Assembly: GCA_033439795.1 (NCBI GenBank)
Contig: JAUTDP010000001.1
Coordinates: 1,798,001-1,862,000, forward strand
DNA length: 64,000 nt
Source: Sordaria brevicollis
Lineage: Eukaryota; Ascomycota; Sordariomycetes; Sordariales; Sordariaceae
Reading direction: 5' to 3'
Positions 48,367 to 60,008 of this stretch are shown one piece after another. A program made the position numbers and the translations under genes. Each line of letters opens with the position of its first letter. Positions within the stretch are counted from its first letter, which is position 1. Below the pieces are notes generated by a model. That model made no database searches and was not told the origin of the DNA. It saw only the letters and a list, made by a program, of their open reading frames with translations.

Positions 48367-50013
48367 TCGTAGGAGGAACGTGATCGAATGTTTTCTCCGC
48401 GCTATTTTCTTTATTCGTTATTTGTTCCGGATTGCAGCATCTTTCCGACCTTGCAAAGAGACAGGCGCATATGGGTATTGTTTCTTAGCATGATTAGAGA
48501 GTTGGTGGAGTTATTATTATTTCTGGGCAGTGCTAGGGATTCTTACAGCAAGCCAGGTATTTATATCAGACCATGATGTTGTTACTATACCGGACCGGAT
48601 TCCGACCTCCAGCACACCGTCAAAAGAAGGTGGCTTGTATTGTCTTTTGGTCGTGGCTTTCTGGTTTGCGCATACCTGCAGGTGTATCATGACTTATATA
48701 ATCGCACCACAAAAAGTTTTGCGTTCAGTATCGGTTGTCCTACGTCTCTTTACAAAGAAATTTTGGTTTGTTCGAGGTGGTTGTTCATGCACGCACGCTA
48801 AGGAGCTGTCACTGGGTGAGCTTGGTGCGCTTGATGGGTCATCTTTGATGAAGTGGACAGAAGCTTGGGCTATCGTAAAGGCTCTGGGCGTGAGCGAGCG
48901 GGTTATAAAGCAATCTAAGATGCGCCCTTGATAAAGAGTATCTATCACCATTTGCGTTCTTGGTGGGTTTTCTTTCTTCAAAAGTTGCTTGGAGCGGATG
49001 GAGGCCAAGCCATGGTCGCTGAGTCCGAGTGTTGTTATCTTGTTTCATACGTTTGGCCTACTACGATCCAGTCAAAGGGTCGGGGTGCTGCAAAAGATGC
49101 TGAGGGAGAAGCTCGAGGAGGAGCGGGTCGAGTTGTGTTCTTGTTTGGGAGCGCGAAGGTGTTAATTTGGTTGTTCTTGAGAGTGACCTCAACCAACATT
49201 ATGGTTGTCGTCTTTAAAGTTGATCTGGAAGCTCGAGGTGTCCCATATGCAAACACTCGAAAGTCCCTGCAGAGAGAGCAAGTTTCCTACATGCAGCGAC
49301 ATGGCACGGAATGCATTGATTGAAATAGTGCTTTGCGAGATGCACAGGCAGACGTACCTATGTAGACATCATCTTACATTTCGCTGAACAGTTGTCTAAT
49401 GACCACGCGGGCGCGTGCCCCCTTTAACTTGACTTGGCCGGGATGGCACCATGTTCGGACCGCTAAATATCACCCTATGACGGTTTGGTGGTGTCAAGAA
49501 AGAGTATTTAAGGGATAATGCAGTTTTAATCTGACCTTTGGGAGTTTGTACAAATGTGTGCCCGGCAGATCCAAGATGATCTCGTAGGTGCTGAGCGGCT
49601 AGAGATTAGTTGTTAGGCATGTGCGCATAAAATATGCGAGCGCGCTAACACTTACATCAGAGCGCACGATGATGAACTAATCGGTGTAACTACCGTAATC
49701 AAGGTCCTCGCAACGTCAGTTCGAAGGAAGCCACAGATTTATAAAGACAACGACTTTTATCATATTGGGAGGTTTAAACCATTCATTTCACTGGACTGAA
49801 TCCTCGAATCCAAAAGGGAACGTGGTATAATAGGTTGGTAGACTTTTGATAGTAGTAGTACACTAGGAGGTGAAATGGTATCCTCGAATCATTAAAAATA
49901 AAGGAAAGTAAACAAAGGTAGTCGTAAAGTCGTTAAAAGCCATTAAGCCATCAAGCAATTATAACGCGCCCGCCGGAGTTTAACTTTTTTGAGCAAGCAG
50001 ACACCATCACAGA
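48367..50013. other. Intergenic region between convergent genes, no gene seen
   Basis: It contains the 3' ends of the zinc-finger gene (+) and the Mas1-like gene (-). No tRNA, domain-bearing frame or repeat is recognised. Confidence 0.5.
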
Positions 50014-51407
50014 TTAGATGCCGCTATAAGTCTCCTGGTGGGTCTTGATGCTGTTCCTCCTCTCGCGGTGGTGACCGTGGTCCTCGTGCTCGATCACCGG
50101 CTCGCCGATGCTCTTACGAAGAACGGAAGGCGGGACCTGAGCTGCGTCGGTGGGGTCCTTGTGGGCAAGGTTGGAAGTGTGGGTTTGTCTTCAAGATACT
50201 TGTTAGCTTGAGTGTTGCTGGGACGCCACAGGCCGACCTCACGAGAGTAAGGATGTTCAGCCACGGGCAAGGTAAGATAACTACTTACTTACTGGTTGTA
50301 GGTCTTGTTGCCGCCGACGGTCTTGCTGCCATCGAGGTCGGAGTCGACGCGGGGGTCGAGCTTGTTGGCCATGTCGGAGCTGTGAGGGCCGGCAGTGTTG
50401 GGGGCGGGACCAGGACCGGAGGAGCGGCCGAGAGCGCCACGGCCATCACGGTCGGAGTCAACACGAGGGTCGAGGGCGTTGGCAGCACGGCTGTCGTGAG
50501 GACCGTGGGTACCAGTGGGAGCACCGTGAGTGCCGGTCACACCGGTGTGGCCAGATCCAGCACCGTGGGTGTTGGAAGAGCTGAAGGGGTGGTTCTGGCG
50601 GTCGTGGGTGCCAATGGTGCCGAAGGTACCAGCGTTGTGGGTGCCAGTGTGAGTACCAGTGGTGTTGCCAGCGGTCCTGGAGCCGTCACGGTCAGAGTCG
50701 ACGCGAGGGTCAAGAGCGTTGGCGGCACGAGAGCTGTGGGGGCCATAAGCGCCCTCGGAGGTACCATGAGTACCGGAAGAGCCAAAGGTGTTGCCGGTGC
50801 TGTGAGTGTTGTAACCGGCGCCAGTGCCAGTGCCAGCAGTGCGGGAACCGTCACGGTCGGAATCAACACGAGGGTCTAGGGCGTTGGCGGCACGAGAGCT
50901 GTGGGGGCCATAAGCGCCCTCGGAGGTACCATGAGTACCGGAAGAGCCAAAGGTGTTGCCGGTGCTGTGAGTGTTGTAACCGGCGCCAGTGCCAGTGCCA
51001 GCAGTGCGGGAACCATCGCGGTCAGAGTCGACACGGGGATCGAGAGCGTTGGCGGCCCGGGAGCTGTGGGGGCCATAAGCACCCTCGGAAGTGCCGTGCG
51101 TGCCGGAGCTGCCGTAGGTGTTGTGAGTGCCGGAGTGAGTGGTGGCGTGGGTGCCGGTGGGGTTGGAGCCGGTAGCGTTACCGCCGAGAGTGTAGGCCTC
51201 GGGGTGGCCGGTGCCATAAGTGTGGCTGCCGTGCTCGCCGTGACCGGCAACCTTGCGGTGGGAGCCGTCCATGTCGGAGTCTACACGGGGATCGGCAGCG
51301 TTGGCAACGCGGGAGTTGTGGGGGCCGGCAGTACCCTCAGGGGCGCCGTGGTGAGCAGAGTTGTCGCTGTGGACAGCCTCCTTGATCTTGTTGATGATGC
51401 CGGACAT
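50014..51407 (-). CDS. Mas1-like hydrophilic repeat protein (2 exons, 429 aa)
   Basis: The coding order on the minus strand is 51407-50293, then 50188-50014; the 104-nt intron splits a Gln codon. The N-terminus MSGIINKIKEAVHSD and the end PPSVLRKSIGEP...IKTHQETYSGI match a fungal family often named cell surface protein Mas1 (first described from the rice blast fungus). The body is Gly/Thr/His/Ser-rich and carries six copies of the motif GPHxSRxANxLDPRVDSD, each followed by xDG. Three copies lie in near-identical 165-bp DNA units. There is no signal peptide or membrane segment despite the family name, so a soluble, disordered stress-type (hydrophilin-like) protein is equally plausible. The long plus-strand frames here are antisense shadows of the repeats. 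Confidence 0.85.
50716..51210. repeat. Three tandem 165-bp repeats within the Mas1-like gene
   Basis: The segment starting gcgttggcggcacgagagctg occurs at 50,716 and 50,881, and a third, more diverged copy starts at 51,046, so the period is 165 bp (55 codons). The first two units are nearly identical over their length, which suggests recent duplication or gene conversion. Codon-length period keeps the frame. Confidence 0.85.
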
Positions 51408-51581
51408 GTTGGATGATGTGCTTATGCGTTAGGTATATGTGCTGTGGGTATAATGTAAAAAGGAATTGGGGTATCAAAAGTGTCTGTTGCTTGTTGTTGT
51501 AGGTAGTTTGTAGTGTTGGTTGATTTGAGTCTGTAATGATGAATCGGAAGTCTGAGTTGAGATCGGGAGAGGAAGATGTTC

Positions 51582-51588
51582 TTTATAT
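51582..51588 (-). promoter_or_regulatory. TATA box of the Mas1-like gene
   Basis: The minus strand reads ATATAAAG about 175 bp upstream of the start codon, at a distance compatible with a leader of about 140 nt. A strong TATA element fits a stress- or stage-induced gene. Confidence 0.5.
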
Positions 51589-53439
51589 CCCCAAGTCGAC
51601 TTCTCTTCGAGACTGAGGAAGGCTGTATGGGAAAGGGAACAATGGCGTAAGGAAGGGAGCCATGGCATCATCTCGATCCCAGTTCTTGGACGGCAGCCAA
51701 GGCCGCCAGGTACCGTAGGCAAGGTGAGGCCAGCAGGGAAGACGAGGCATCTGACAGCAGTACATGCTGTTCCTGCTTGGCCAGGCGTGTTGGCCGTGTA
51801 TGCAGGACAGCAAGGCAGGTAACGAGGCGTGTAAGTGGTACTCGGGCCCATTCACGGTCGTCTTGTCCGGTGTCGTCATCGATGTGTGGACTGCAGACCA
51901 GACGAACAAGGGCTTCGGCATAACGACATATGGGGCAAAGAAGCAGCTGTTGGTGTTAGCCAATGCTTTTGCTAAGGAGTCACTGGGAGTCAAACATAGC
52001 AAGCACATTCCGACAGCTGTGAAAGAAAAGATGGAGGCAAAGACGTCATGGCAAAGGAGGCCCCCGCAACGGTATGGCTCTACACCCTTGCTCACCAGCC
52101 ATAATTGTCCAGGCTTTTGTGGCTGTGACGTGGAGTTTCTACACTTTGGGTGTAAGTCAAGCCTCATTTGGATCGGAATATCCCCCGTCTGAAGAGGAAG
52201 TGGGAAGTGACAATCAGGGTCCTGATCATCTGGATGGAGCTTCTCAGGAAAGCTTCAAGGAAGTGAAACAAGCTAGCCAGGTCTGTTCCTTGCACATTAT
52301 TGGCCCGAGCGTATGTAATAGGATCGGCCAAGTGCACCTTCCGCCTCCATCATCAAAGGGCCATTCGTCAGCTCCTACCAAGTTTTCCATGTTTCGTTGC
52401 CAAGAAGCGTGTCTGTTAGTTTCTGTTCAGCTCTGTGACAGTTGAAGATCTTCAAAGAGTCACCAGGTGCAAGATGGAACAAAAAAAAAAGCAACAAAAA
52501 GCCGGCCTGGATATGGCAATTGCAATTTGGATAGTATTGCCATTCGGGAAAATCTCTACGTGATTGCAGCCCTCTGTACCACCGATCTGCCGTCACACAT
52601 CCCGTGCGCGCCCATGGATACCTCTAATACGAACTGCTGCTATGGACGGTAACAGCGACCAACCTGTTCCTGCTGTAGCTGCTCGGCTGTGGCTTCTTTC
52701 AGTTTGAAGCTTCCGCCGTTGCAGTGTGGGTGTCAAAAGTCAAACATGCCTGCCCGCACCCAAAGGTACCTAAGTTACTAAGTACATACAGTATTCTCCG
52801 CGTGACCCCACCAGCACTACGTCATAATGCCCCACTTCAGCCCTACACCAATGACGCAGCGTCTTTCTGACTTCTTGTCAATTCGTCCAACAAACAACAT
52901 TTCAGACCCTGGAGGGGGCAGTCTCAGTCTCATACGATCTAGACCAAGAAAACACCACGATCAACATTATGTTAACGTTAAGCGGCATGGTCAACTGGAT
53001 TCTGGAAGAGTTTCAGCTTCCCACGCGAGGGCTAATTATAACATTTGCGGCCCGTTTTCCGTCATCATGGTCCTATACCACGAGGGTCTCCATCAACGTC
53101 CGTCATTCCATCTGCTATCCAGGGGTAAGAAGAAAAGAAACGGTATGTATCCAAGAGATGGCAAAAGTACAACGGTGCTCCATCACAAACGCGGTCCAGA
53201 TTGTTTTCCTTGTCGGGGTATCGGGTATCATTTCCGTCCATTATAACGCAGCAAAAGAAATCCTCCAATTCAAATTACAAAAGTTGTAGGCACCGAGAAG
53301 AGAAGAAACAAGAAACAAGAAACAGGGTGGGCAATTTGCCTCAAGAGAAATCATCAAGTCGTTCGTCATATCTCGTCGCGCTCAGAGGCGGTGGCTGGCG
53401 GGTTTCGACACCCAAGTCCTAATGCCAAGCATTTTGGAC
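51589..53439. other. Intergenic region, no gene supported
   Basis: The left part holds upstream sequence of the Mas1-like gene and the right part the 3' end of the MARVEL gene. Frames of up to 194 codons exist on the minus strand (51,583-52,167), but they overlap frames of similar length on the other strand and show no domain. Confidence 0.45.
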
Positions 53440-54056
53440 TTAGACGCGAGAACGATACCAGCGGCGACGACGGTATCCCGAATCAACGGGGACACGGCGC
53501 TCGTGACGACGGACCCAGTAGAGACTATCACATGTTTTAGCATCTTTTCGACAACTTCTTTCAGAAAATCAAGTGACAAACTTACCCAACCAGCGCACTA
53601 ACAAGCCAGCAAATAGCGCTGAGGAAAGCAAAGGCAACGACGGCCTTCATCTCTCCACAACCTCCCGCTCCGTTGAAACCAACATTATCCCAATCAAAAA
53701 CATATCTGTTTTCATTAGCATTTTTCCATCTCCTTTTTCCCCAGGGGCAGAATAACTACTCACCCACAAGCCCCGTTCAACCAATTAACCAACAGCCCAA
53801 AGCTCACAAACCACATGACTGAAATGGCCAGGTCCATAGGCCAGTGGATAAAAGAGCTCGAGAAGGGGAAAAGCCAGATGATGGCAAACAGGATCGAAAG
53901 TCCGGCCACCACCTCGGTGTAGATGTGTCGACCGAGATCCCATGACGAGGCCCCGCGCGCGGCGTGCAGGAAGCGCCCGTTGAGAGCGGCGACGATGGTT
54001 GCGAAGGCGAGCTCGGCGAGCCGCAGGATGATGGAGACGATGTCAACTAGAATCAT
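53440..54056 (-). CDS. MARVEL-domain integral membrane protein (3 exons, 165 aa)
   Basis: The coding order is 54056-53764, 53705-53586, 53524-53440, with introns of 58 and 61 nt that keep the frame. The start is MILVDIVSIILRLAELAFA. Four membrane segments are visible at residues about 5-25, 46-66, 73-93 and 120-142, the four-helix MARVEL layout. A loop with FDW and a CGEMKA segment before helix 4 (AFAFLSAICWLVSALVGLYW) is typical of the fungal members. It ends with a basic tail, HERRVPVD...RRRRWYRSRV. MARVEL proteins act in membrane apposition and vesicle or eisosome-type domains; the exact role here is unknown. An upstream in-frame extension exists, but this start fits the family. Confidence 0.88.
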
Positions 54057-55789
54057 TTTTGCTGGCGGCTGTGTTCTGACTGGTTGACGTAATACGATGT
54101 AGGTTGTAAAAGATCTCGCTCGTTGGGCTGATGTGGGATTGTTCGTAACGACGATGTGCGAGAGAAACAACAGAAAAGAGGAAACCAGAACTGAATCACT
54201 TGTTAGGAGGGCAACGACGAGATATATCACCACAGATCATAGCCGGATCTCAGTCAAAGCTTGCTCATTATCTTCCATCCTATTGAGCTCATCAAACCTG
54301 GCAAGACGACCCGTCTTCCTCAAACCGGGCATCAACACACCCTCCCTCAAGACACCACAGACACGGCATATTCACATCAGCCAAGTATACCAAGTTGTCT
54401 TATCACCACCATCCTTTCCGATATTATTGCTTCATCCAAGGCCATCCCAACTTGTCCATCGACGCCTAGAGGTCTTCAAGGTCCTTGTCAAGGAGGGCAC
54501 GGAAGATTTGACGGAAGAAAAAGGGTCTTCGTCTTCGTCATGGCCATGGTCCCCTATTCTTGGCACTCACTTCACCACTTTGAGCATTTCCTTGGCTCAC
54601 GTTTCCTTACGGTGATTTTCCACAAATTCTAGGGATTCCCACGTTTCAGGTCCGTGTTCAGTACCAGCATGTGGTTTGTGTTTGTCCACTTACACCTGGC
54701 TCGTATGCATTGGCATGTGAAAGGTCTGTGGTTGGTCATCGGTACTTTTACCTGGTTCTTTCCTATCCTGCCGTACAAAGTCAGTACCTGCCTTGGTTTC
54801 CTCCAGTTACATTTTACTTCCCGCTCGGCATCCATTTCTATGAATAACCGGTCTAGTAACCAGTAGCGGGAGGCCTCAACCTTTCTCTTTCATGGAAACA
54901 TGTACTTATTACAAATTCCATCATGTGTAGGACCTACGTGTGACAAGCCAAAAGTCGGGACGAAAATATCCAACCGTATCACGATCACAAGGAATCACAA
55001 GGAATCACAAGAACATGGCTTGACTCGCTTGCAACCAGTCTTGCCAGTCGCCCCAGTCTTGCAAGTACAAGAGACGCTCACCTTGGAATTTCTTGTGTGC
55101 AAAAACTTGAAAACTACCCGCTTAAACCTTAGACGAAGTTCGGCAAGAGAACCAAGATTTCTTGGCATCAAATCGCAAGCTGAAAGGACGGCCTGTCGTC
55201 GGCATAAGAAACGGCTGAGACGGCATATGGAATGGGCATGTTGTCTAAACAGAGTTTCCTGGTATGAAGTCATAGCACGGAATCCGTCCAAGTCTATTGG
55301 CCAGATGTTTTCTTGGTGTCTGCCGGAAGGGATGCCCACTTGCAAGGCTGAAACGACCATTCTTGCTTTTCGTTCTAACGGCTTCGGGTGATCGAGATTG
55401 GGGGATTTGCTTGTGACCCGCCTCTTAAAAGGTGTGGAATATCGTATCTCCAAACAGTTGCGAAAGGTGAGGGGTGAAAAGTTATCGCTAGCACCTCTAT
55501 TTCTCCCTTCGGCTATAGTACAGGTGAATGACCTCGTAGAAGGCACTATTACACATATGAGAACTTCCCATTCCCTCCAAGTCAACCAAAGTGAATCCTC
55601 AGAATGAAATCAAGAGAACTGCCAAAACTGAAATCGTGACAATCGCCCAGTGCTATTATTGCAACAAAAAGCATGCCGCTATCCCATCAAACACCAAAAT
55701 ATTGCTATACCATTGAACAAGACAAGAAGCCATCATATCATCATGAACGCCTTCACAACAACCTCACAAGTCAATCCTTGGCCTGCCAC
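54057..55789. other. Intergenic region, no gene supported
   Basis: Upstream of the MARVEL gene and downstream of the HAM1-like gene. Overlapping frames on both strands (163 codons + at 54,900-55,391; 196 codons - at 54,995-55,585) mask each other and have no domain. A short AAGGAATCAC repeat lies near 54,988. Confidence 0.45.
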
Positions 55790-58085
55790 TCAAGTCATTA
55801 AAGTGGTATGAACATCAAACACATTGTTCCTCCATCCGTCCTGGTCATTCTCCCGAATCCTCTGCGACGCCTGCGTAGCCTCCTCATTCCACAACTTGAC
55901 AATGCTTCCAGGAGCATACACGCCATCAAACACACCCCTTCCGGGATCCACTACACCCACACGCACATTGAGATCCGGATCATCAGGCGGCGTCAACCGC
56001 GCCAAGACAGCCTTGAAGAAGGTCTTGAGGTCATCCGGATCCGCGATGCGCGTGGCGCGAAGTCTCTCCCGAGCAAAGAGGATCTCGCGGTTGGCAAACC
56101 GCAAGGACTCGGCGATGCCCATGGCAACTTGCATCTCGATGGTCCTCTTGATGATGGGCTTCATAAAGGGTTTGAAGAGCCAGGCCAGCCAGCTGACCTT
56201 GCTCTGCCGCAAAGTGAAGTCGAGTTTGTGAATCTCGCATCGGACGCTGCGGAGGGAGAGGATCTTGTCCATCCTGTCCCGGCCGACTTCGACATCGATC
56301 TCGAGATCCATACCCCTCTCGTCCATGGCAAAGGAAGCAATTCCTTCGTCGACATAGCGGAGTAGACCGGTATGTGCCTTCATCCAGAAGCCGATCTCTT
56401 CTGCACGGACCGAGAGACCATCGATCTTGATTCTCACCAGACTCTTCATTGCTGATGTTGTGCGGAATCTGGCCTTCCGGATCTCAATGTCGTTAAGCGT
56501 CTCGATGCGAAGCTTGTACGGGAAGAAAGAAGTGTGGTTAATGGTCTTGCCAGGCTCGAGGATGAGGTTCTCGAGCAGCAGGTCAACCTCGGGTGTAGAG
56601 ATTTCCAACCTTGGAATAGGGATGTAGTTGATGGCTTGGATTAGCAACGGAACAAAGACATTGATGGAGTCGGTCACAAGGTCTGTGTTGGTGTACTGGT
56701 GTTTTGGCGACAAGATCTTGCCGATGGTGGCTGACGTCTTGAGCAAGCCATAGATATCATGATCACGCAGAACAGACTGGAAGGTCGATTGCAATTGTGA
56801 CAACAAGCCATCAATGTCATCACGAAGGGAAGAGCGAGAAGCGAGCTGTCGGGACTGATCTCGGAGGTCCTGGAAACGTTCCTCAGCATGATCAAAGAAG
56901 GATGGGTCAGTAAACATCTCTTGGGCGGCATTTCCCAGCTCACCGATCAGCTTCTCAAATTCAGGGTCGCTGTGGCCATGGTCCATGACCAGCTTGAATC
57001 TTGATTCCAACTCTTCCCATTCTTTCTGGTCACCAAAGGACTTGATGAAGAGCCAGAAGTTCTCCAAGGCCTTGTCAGTCTCTGGATTGCGATCGACGTC
57101 TTCGTCAGCAGCCTGGAGCGTATCGCGAGCGATGCGTGAGTAGACCATGGCATATCGCTTTAGGAGGAGCGAAAATGTCGAGACTGAATCCGAGTAGTCC
57201 CTGCGATCTCGCAACTTGGTGATAGCTTGCTTGAGGCGGTATAGAAGAGTATCCGTTTCGTCGCTGTGTAGCTTGTTGATAATGCTACTCTCGGCTTCCT
57301 GGGCGACGGTAGCTGCAGTATCTCCAAGAACCTGCCCGACCTCGGCAGCCTGATTCTCCAAGTCCTCCTGTACCGGCTTGTCGGTCGTCTCGTCATTCCC
57401 TGGCTTTGCGACAGCTTCTTTCTCTTCTTTGGACGGCTCTAGGCGCTTGCCTGCCTCTTTGGATGCGGCGGAGAGGGCAAAGGCAGTGTCGCGGAAAACT
57501 TCTCGAGAAACGACACCAAGATCGGAGAGGAAGAGGCGGAAGTCAGAGTTTGTTAGGAGCAATGATCCGACGGTTTGAATGCTCTTGTATGCTGTTTGAG
57601 ACGCGATCGTTAGTCACCTGTCCTTGTAACCAAGACTAGGACAGTGACTTACCAGCAGCAGTATCAGCCCTGGCTCTAGCCTTGGTAGCACGCTCGGCAA
57701 TGTGCTCCATGTCAACGGACACACGGGCCTTGGAGAGGTACCACAGAAAATCCTGGATTTGGTCCTTGCTGTTCTTGTGCTCCAAGAGCTGAATGAGCTG
57801 GGTAATCCATTTCTTGGAGTAGAAGGTAAGAGCTCGTCCCGAGTCGCTGAGGCCGGAGTTGTCTGGGTTCAGAATGTCGGAGGAGAGGAGAGTTCGGAGG
57901 TTGGTGATGGCCTGGTCGTTGGATGGCATGTATCCCTTGGAAAGGGCACGCAGCATCTGGTAGGTGTGCAATTTCTGGTGCAGCTGTCTCTGCAACACGG
58001 TATCGTCGTCGTAATGAGACAACAGCGGTTCCTCCTCGTCCCGAAGCCTTTGACGGCCTCCGAAGCACGACGATATCAAATCCAT
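55790..58085 (-). CDS. HAM1-type protein (HAM1_N/HAM1_C; TULIP-like lipid-binding fold), 2 exons, 744 aa
   Basis: The coding order is 58085-57653 and 57591-55790, with a 61-nt intron that splits an Ala codon. The start GCCGCCATGG is an excellent context. The N-terminal half is helical, with charged regions (EEEPLLSHYDDD near residue 17; the KEEKEAVAKP segment near 190). The C-terminal half contains the conserved block of fungal HAM1_C (formerly DUF4449) proteins: IPIPRLEISTPEVDLLLENL, KIDGLSVRAEEIGFWMKAHT, and VSWLAWLFKPFMKPIIKRTI. These are predicted to be related to bactericidal/permeability-increasing-type lipid-binding proteins. An acidic dileucine-like EEPLL near residue 20 and Cys7 could serve membrane sorting or attachment; that is inference. 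The family name is recalled from Pfam and was not searched. Confidence 0.8.
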
Positions 58086-60008
58086 GGCGGCGGTGTTGGA
58101 CGTGGATGCTAGAAAAGTGTTGATGGCGGCGGTGACAATCACCAACTTACAGTGACTTCCCTTCGTAATAGGTAGTCTTGCCAAGATCCAGACGGGAAGG
58201 CTACTCTACTGTAATGGCAATCCAGGAAGCTGATGGAGGTTGCAAGTCTTATCTCTCCCCGTTATCAAATCCAAGCATCGTCAGTTGCTTGATCCGAGTT
58301 ATAGAAGGTGCACATCGAGATGCAGCTGGTGCATTGCTGTGTTGTGTGTATGTATGGCAGGACAGCTGCAAGTCGTACAGCGATCACGATGACGTCGTCC
58401 ATCTTGGAAGGTATAAGTGGTGCCCCGCACTCTTCCGCGCTTCAGTGTCTGAGAACACCGGAAAGTGCTGGGCATTCCTGTTTGTGACCGCCAACCAGAT
58501 CGGAAGGAAGCACAAAGAGGCGGCTGTCCATTGGTCTGAGAGCAAAACAATGGCTTAAACATCAATGCCATCTCCATTCAACCACGGCCATGATAATCAT
58601 CGTTTGAGCCATTGCGAGTTCCTTCCAAAGCGACACTGCCTTTTGTTGGATTCTGCAAGTGCTGTCTTTTGTTCAAGTTTGATGCAAATGTTCGGCCTTG
58701 GCGGGAAGGGCCGCTCGTCTTTATCAATTTCCCCAGTCAACTTTTAAGTCCGTCATTGCTGGCTTGGCACGCTATCCCCGAAAAGGACTAGGCTATGCTC
58801 GCACCGCCACCTCTCCACAAGTTCTCCAGCAGAAGTTTGGACTTTGGAGAGCTTTGTCGGTTTGGTATCGAATGAGGTCCAATGATTCGATAATTGTGCA
58901 TATCCTCCGCACTTTTCTCCATGGAGTAACCTCGTCGCCGTCCAGGGCTACTTTCCTCTCTGGTTGTCAATGGAATTTTCGATAACCGCTCGGTTGAGAC
59001 TTGGGACCATTTCGTGCTGTAAGTCCAACAATCCATCGTGTCCTCTCAGCCAATCAGCTCCAAGCTTCGAGATATGCCCAGCGCTGGGGCGTTGGTCACC
59101 AACACCTTTGTTTGGTCCAACGCTGCTGAACATAGCTTTCTCATGTGAAAGAAGAGTCTCGATAAAGGTCATCTGCGTAGAGACACCGGACGACAAGATG
59201 CCTTATACGGATACGGTCTCACATACTGACGAGAATGACTCTACTCAGTTGCCCCCTTGGCATGCGGTTTATAAGCAAGCAACGTGACTTTTGAGTTTTG
59301 ACTCGGGACTCCGGCTCGTCGCGAGCTTACTCTACTGAGCGTTTTTGCACTGCCACACCTGTCCACGCACGCTCGGCGGGTACGGATTTGGACGGATTTT
59401 TGATAGTCAAGTCAAGGGAGGCCAACTCTCTTTGAATATCAAATTCTTGACCGTCAATCTTGTTGGATTCCACTCCTTTTTTCTTCAGCGACAGCGACAG
59501 CGAAACCAACACCCAACACCAGCATCCAACTGCCGACGAACTAGAACTTGGACCTGAACAAAAGATATTTGAAGCTGCAGGTGTGGCGGTTATTGTAGTC
59601 GATCGTTTCCCGTCTGGCCCGAGCTCCTGCGTCAGGCAACGTCAGTACCGTCTAGACCTCCCGGCCGGCGTCATTCTGCACCACTGAGCCATCAAGCGCT
59701 GCAAGGTCCCCTCCACGCCGACCACCAACTCGACCTCTCTGCGAACAAGTGACACCAGCACCCGCAGCAGCGATACCCTCCCACTGCAGCTGTAAGGCCA
59801 CTACCTCTACCTAGTAAAACTACAGGTGTGGTCACCCGCATTTGCGGGCGCATTCCATTCGGGTTCCGCAAACCTTCAGTTCGCCCGTAAGGCACCAAAC
59901 ATTCGACATCGCAATCGATCCCCAACCACACTCAAACCCAAAGACCATATCTCTGAGGGAGAGCGCATCTTCAGGAACATCAAGACAGACACGGAAAGAG
60001 TTCACAAA
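58086..60008. other. Intergenic region between divergent genes
   Basis: Shared upstream region of the HAM1-like gene (-) and the patatin-like gene (+), about 1.9 kb. No supported gene. C-rich sequence from 59,650 to 59,900 is probably the patatin-like promoter and leader. Confidence 0.45.

Noticed and set aside
50208..51416. Long plus-strand frames (223 and 171 codons) rich in Val and Gly
   Set aside because: They are the exact antisense of the in-phase 165-bp repeats of the Mas1-like gene; repeat phase keeps them open. No domain.
51583..52167. 194-codon minus-strand frame upstream of the Mas1-like gene
   Set aside because: Overlaps the TATA box and promoter of the Mas1-like gene and has no domain.
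54995..55585. 196-codon minus-strand frame and overlapping 163-codon plus-strand frame
   Set aside because: They overlap each other on opposite strands, have no recognisable motif, no plausible splice partners and unremarkable codon use.
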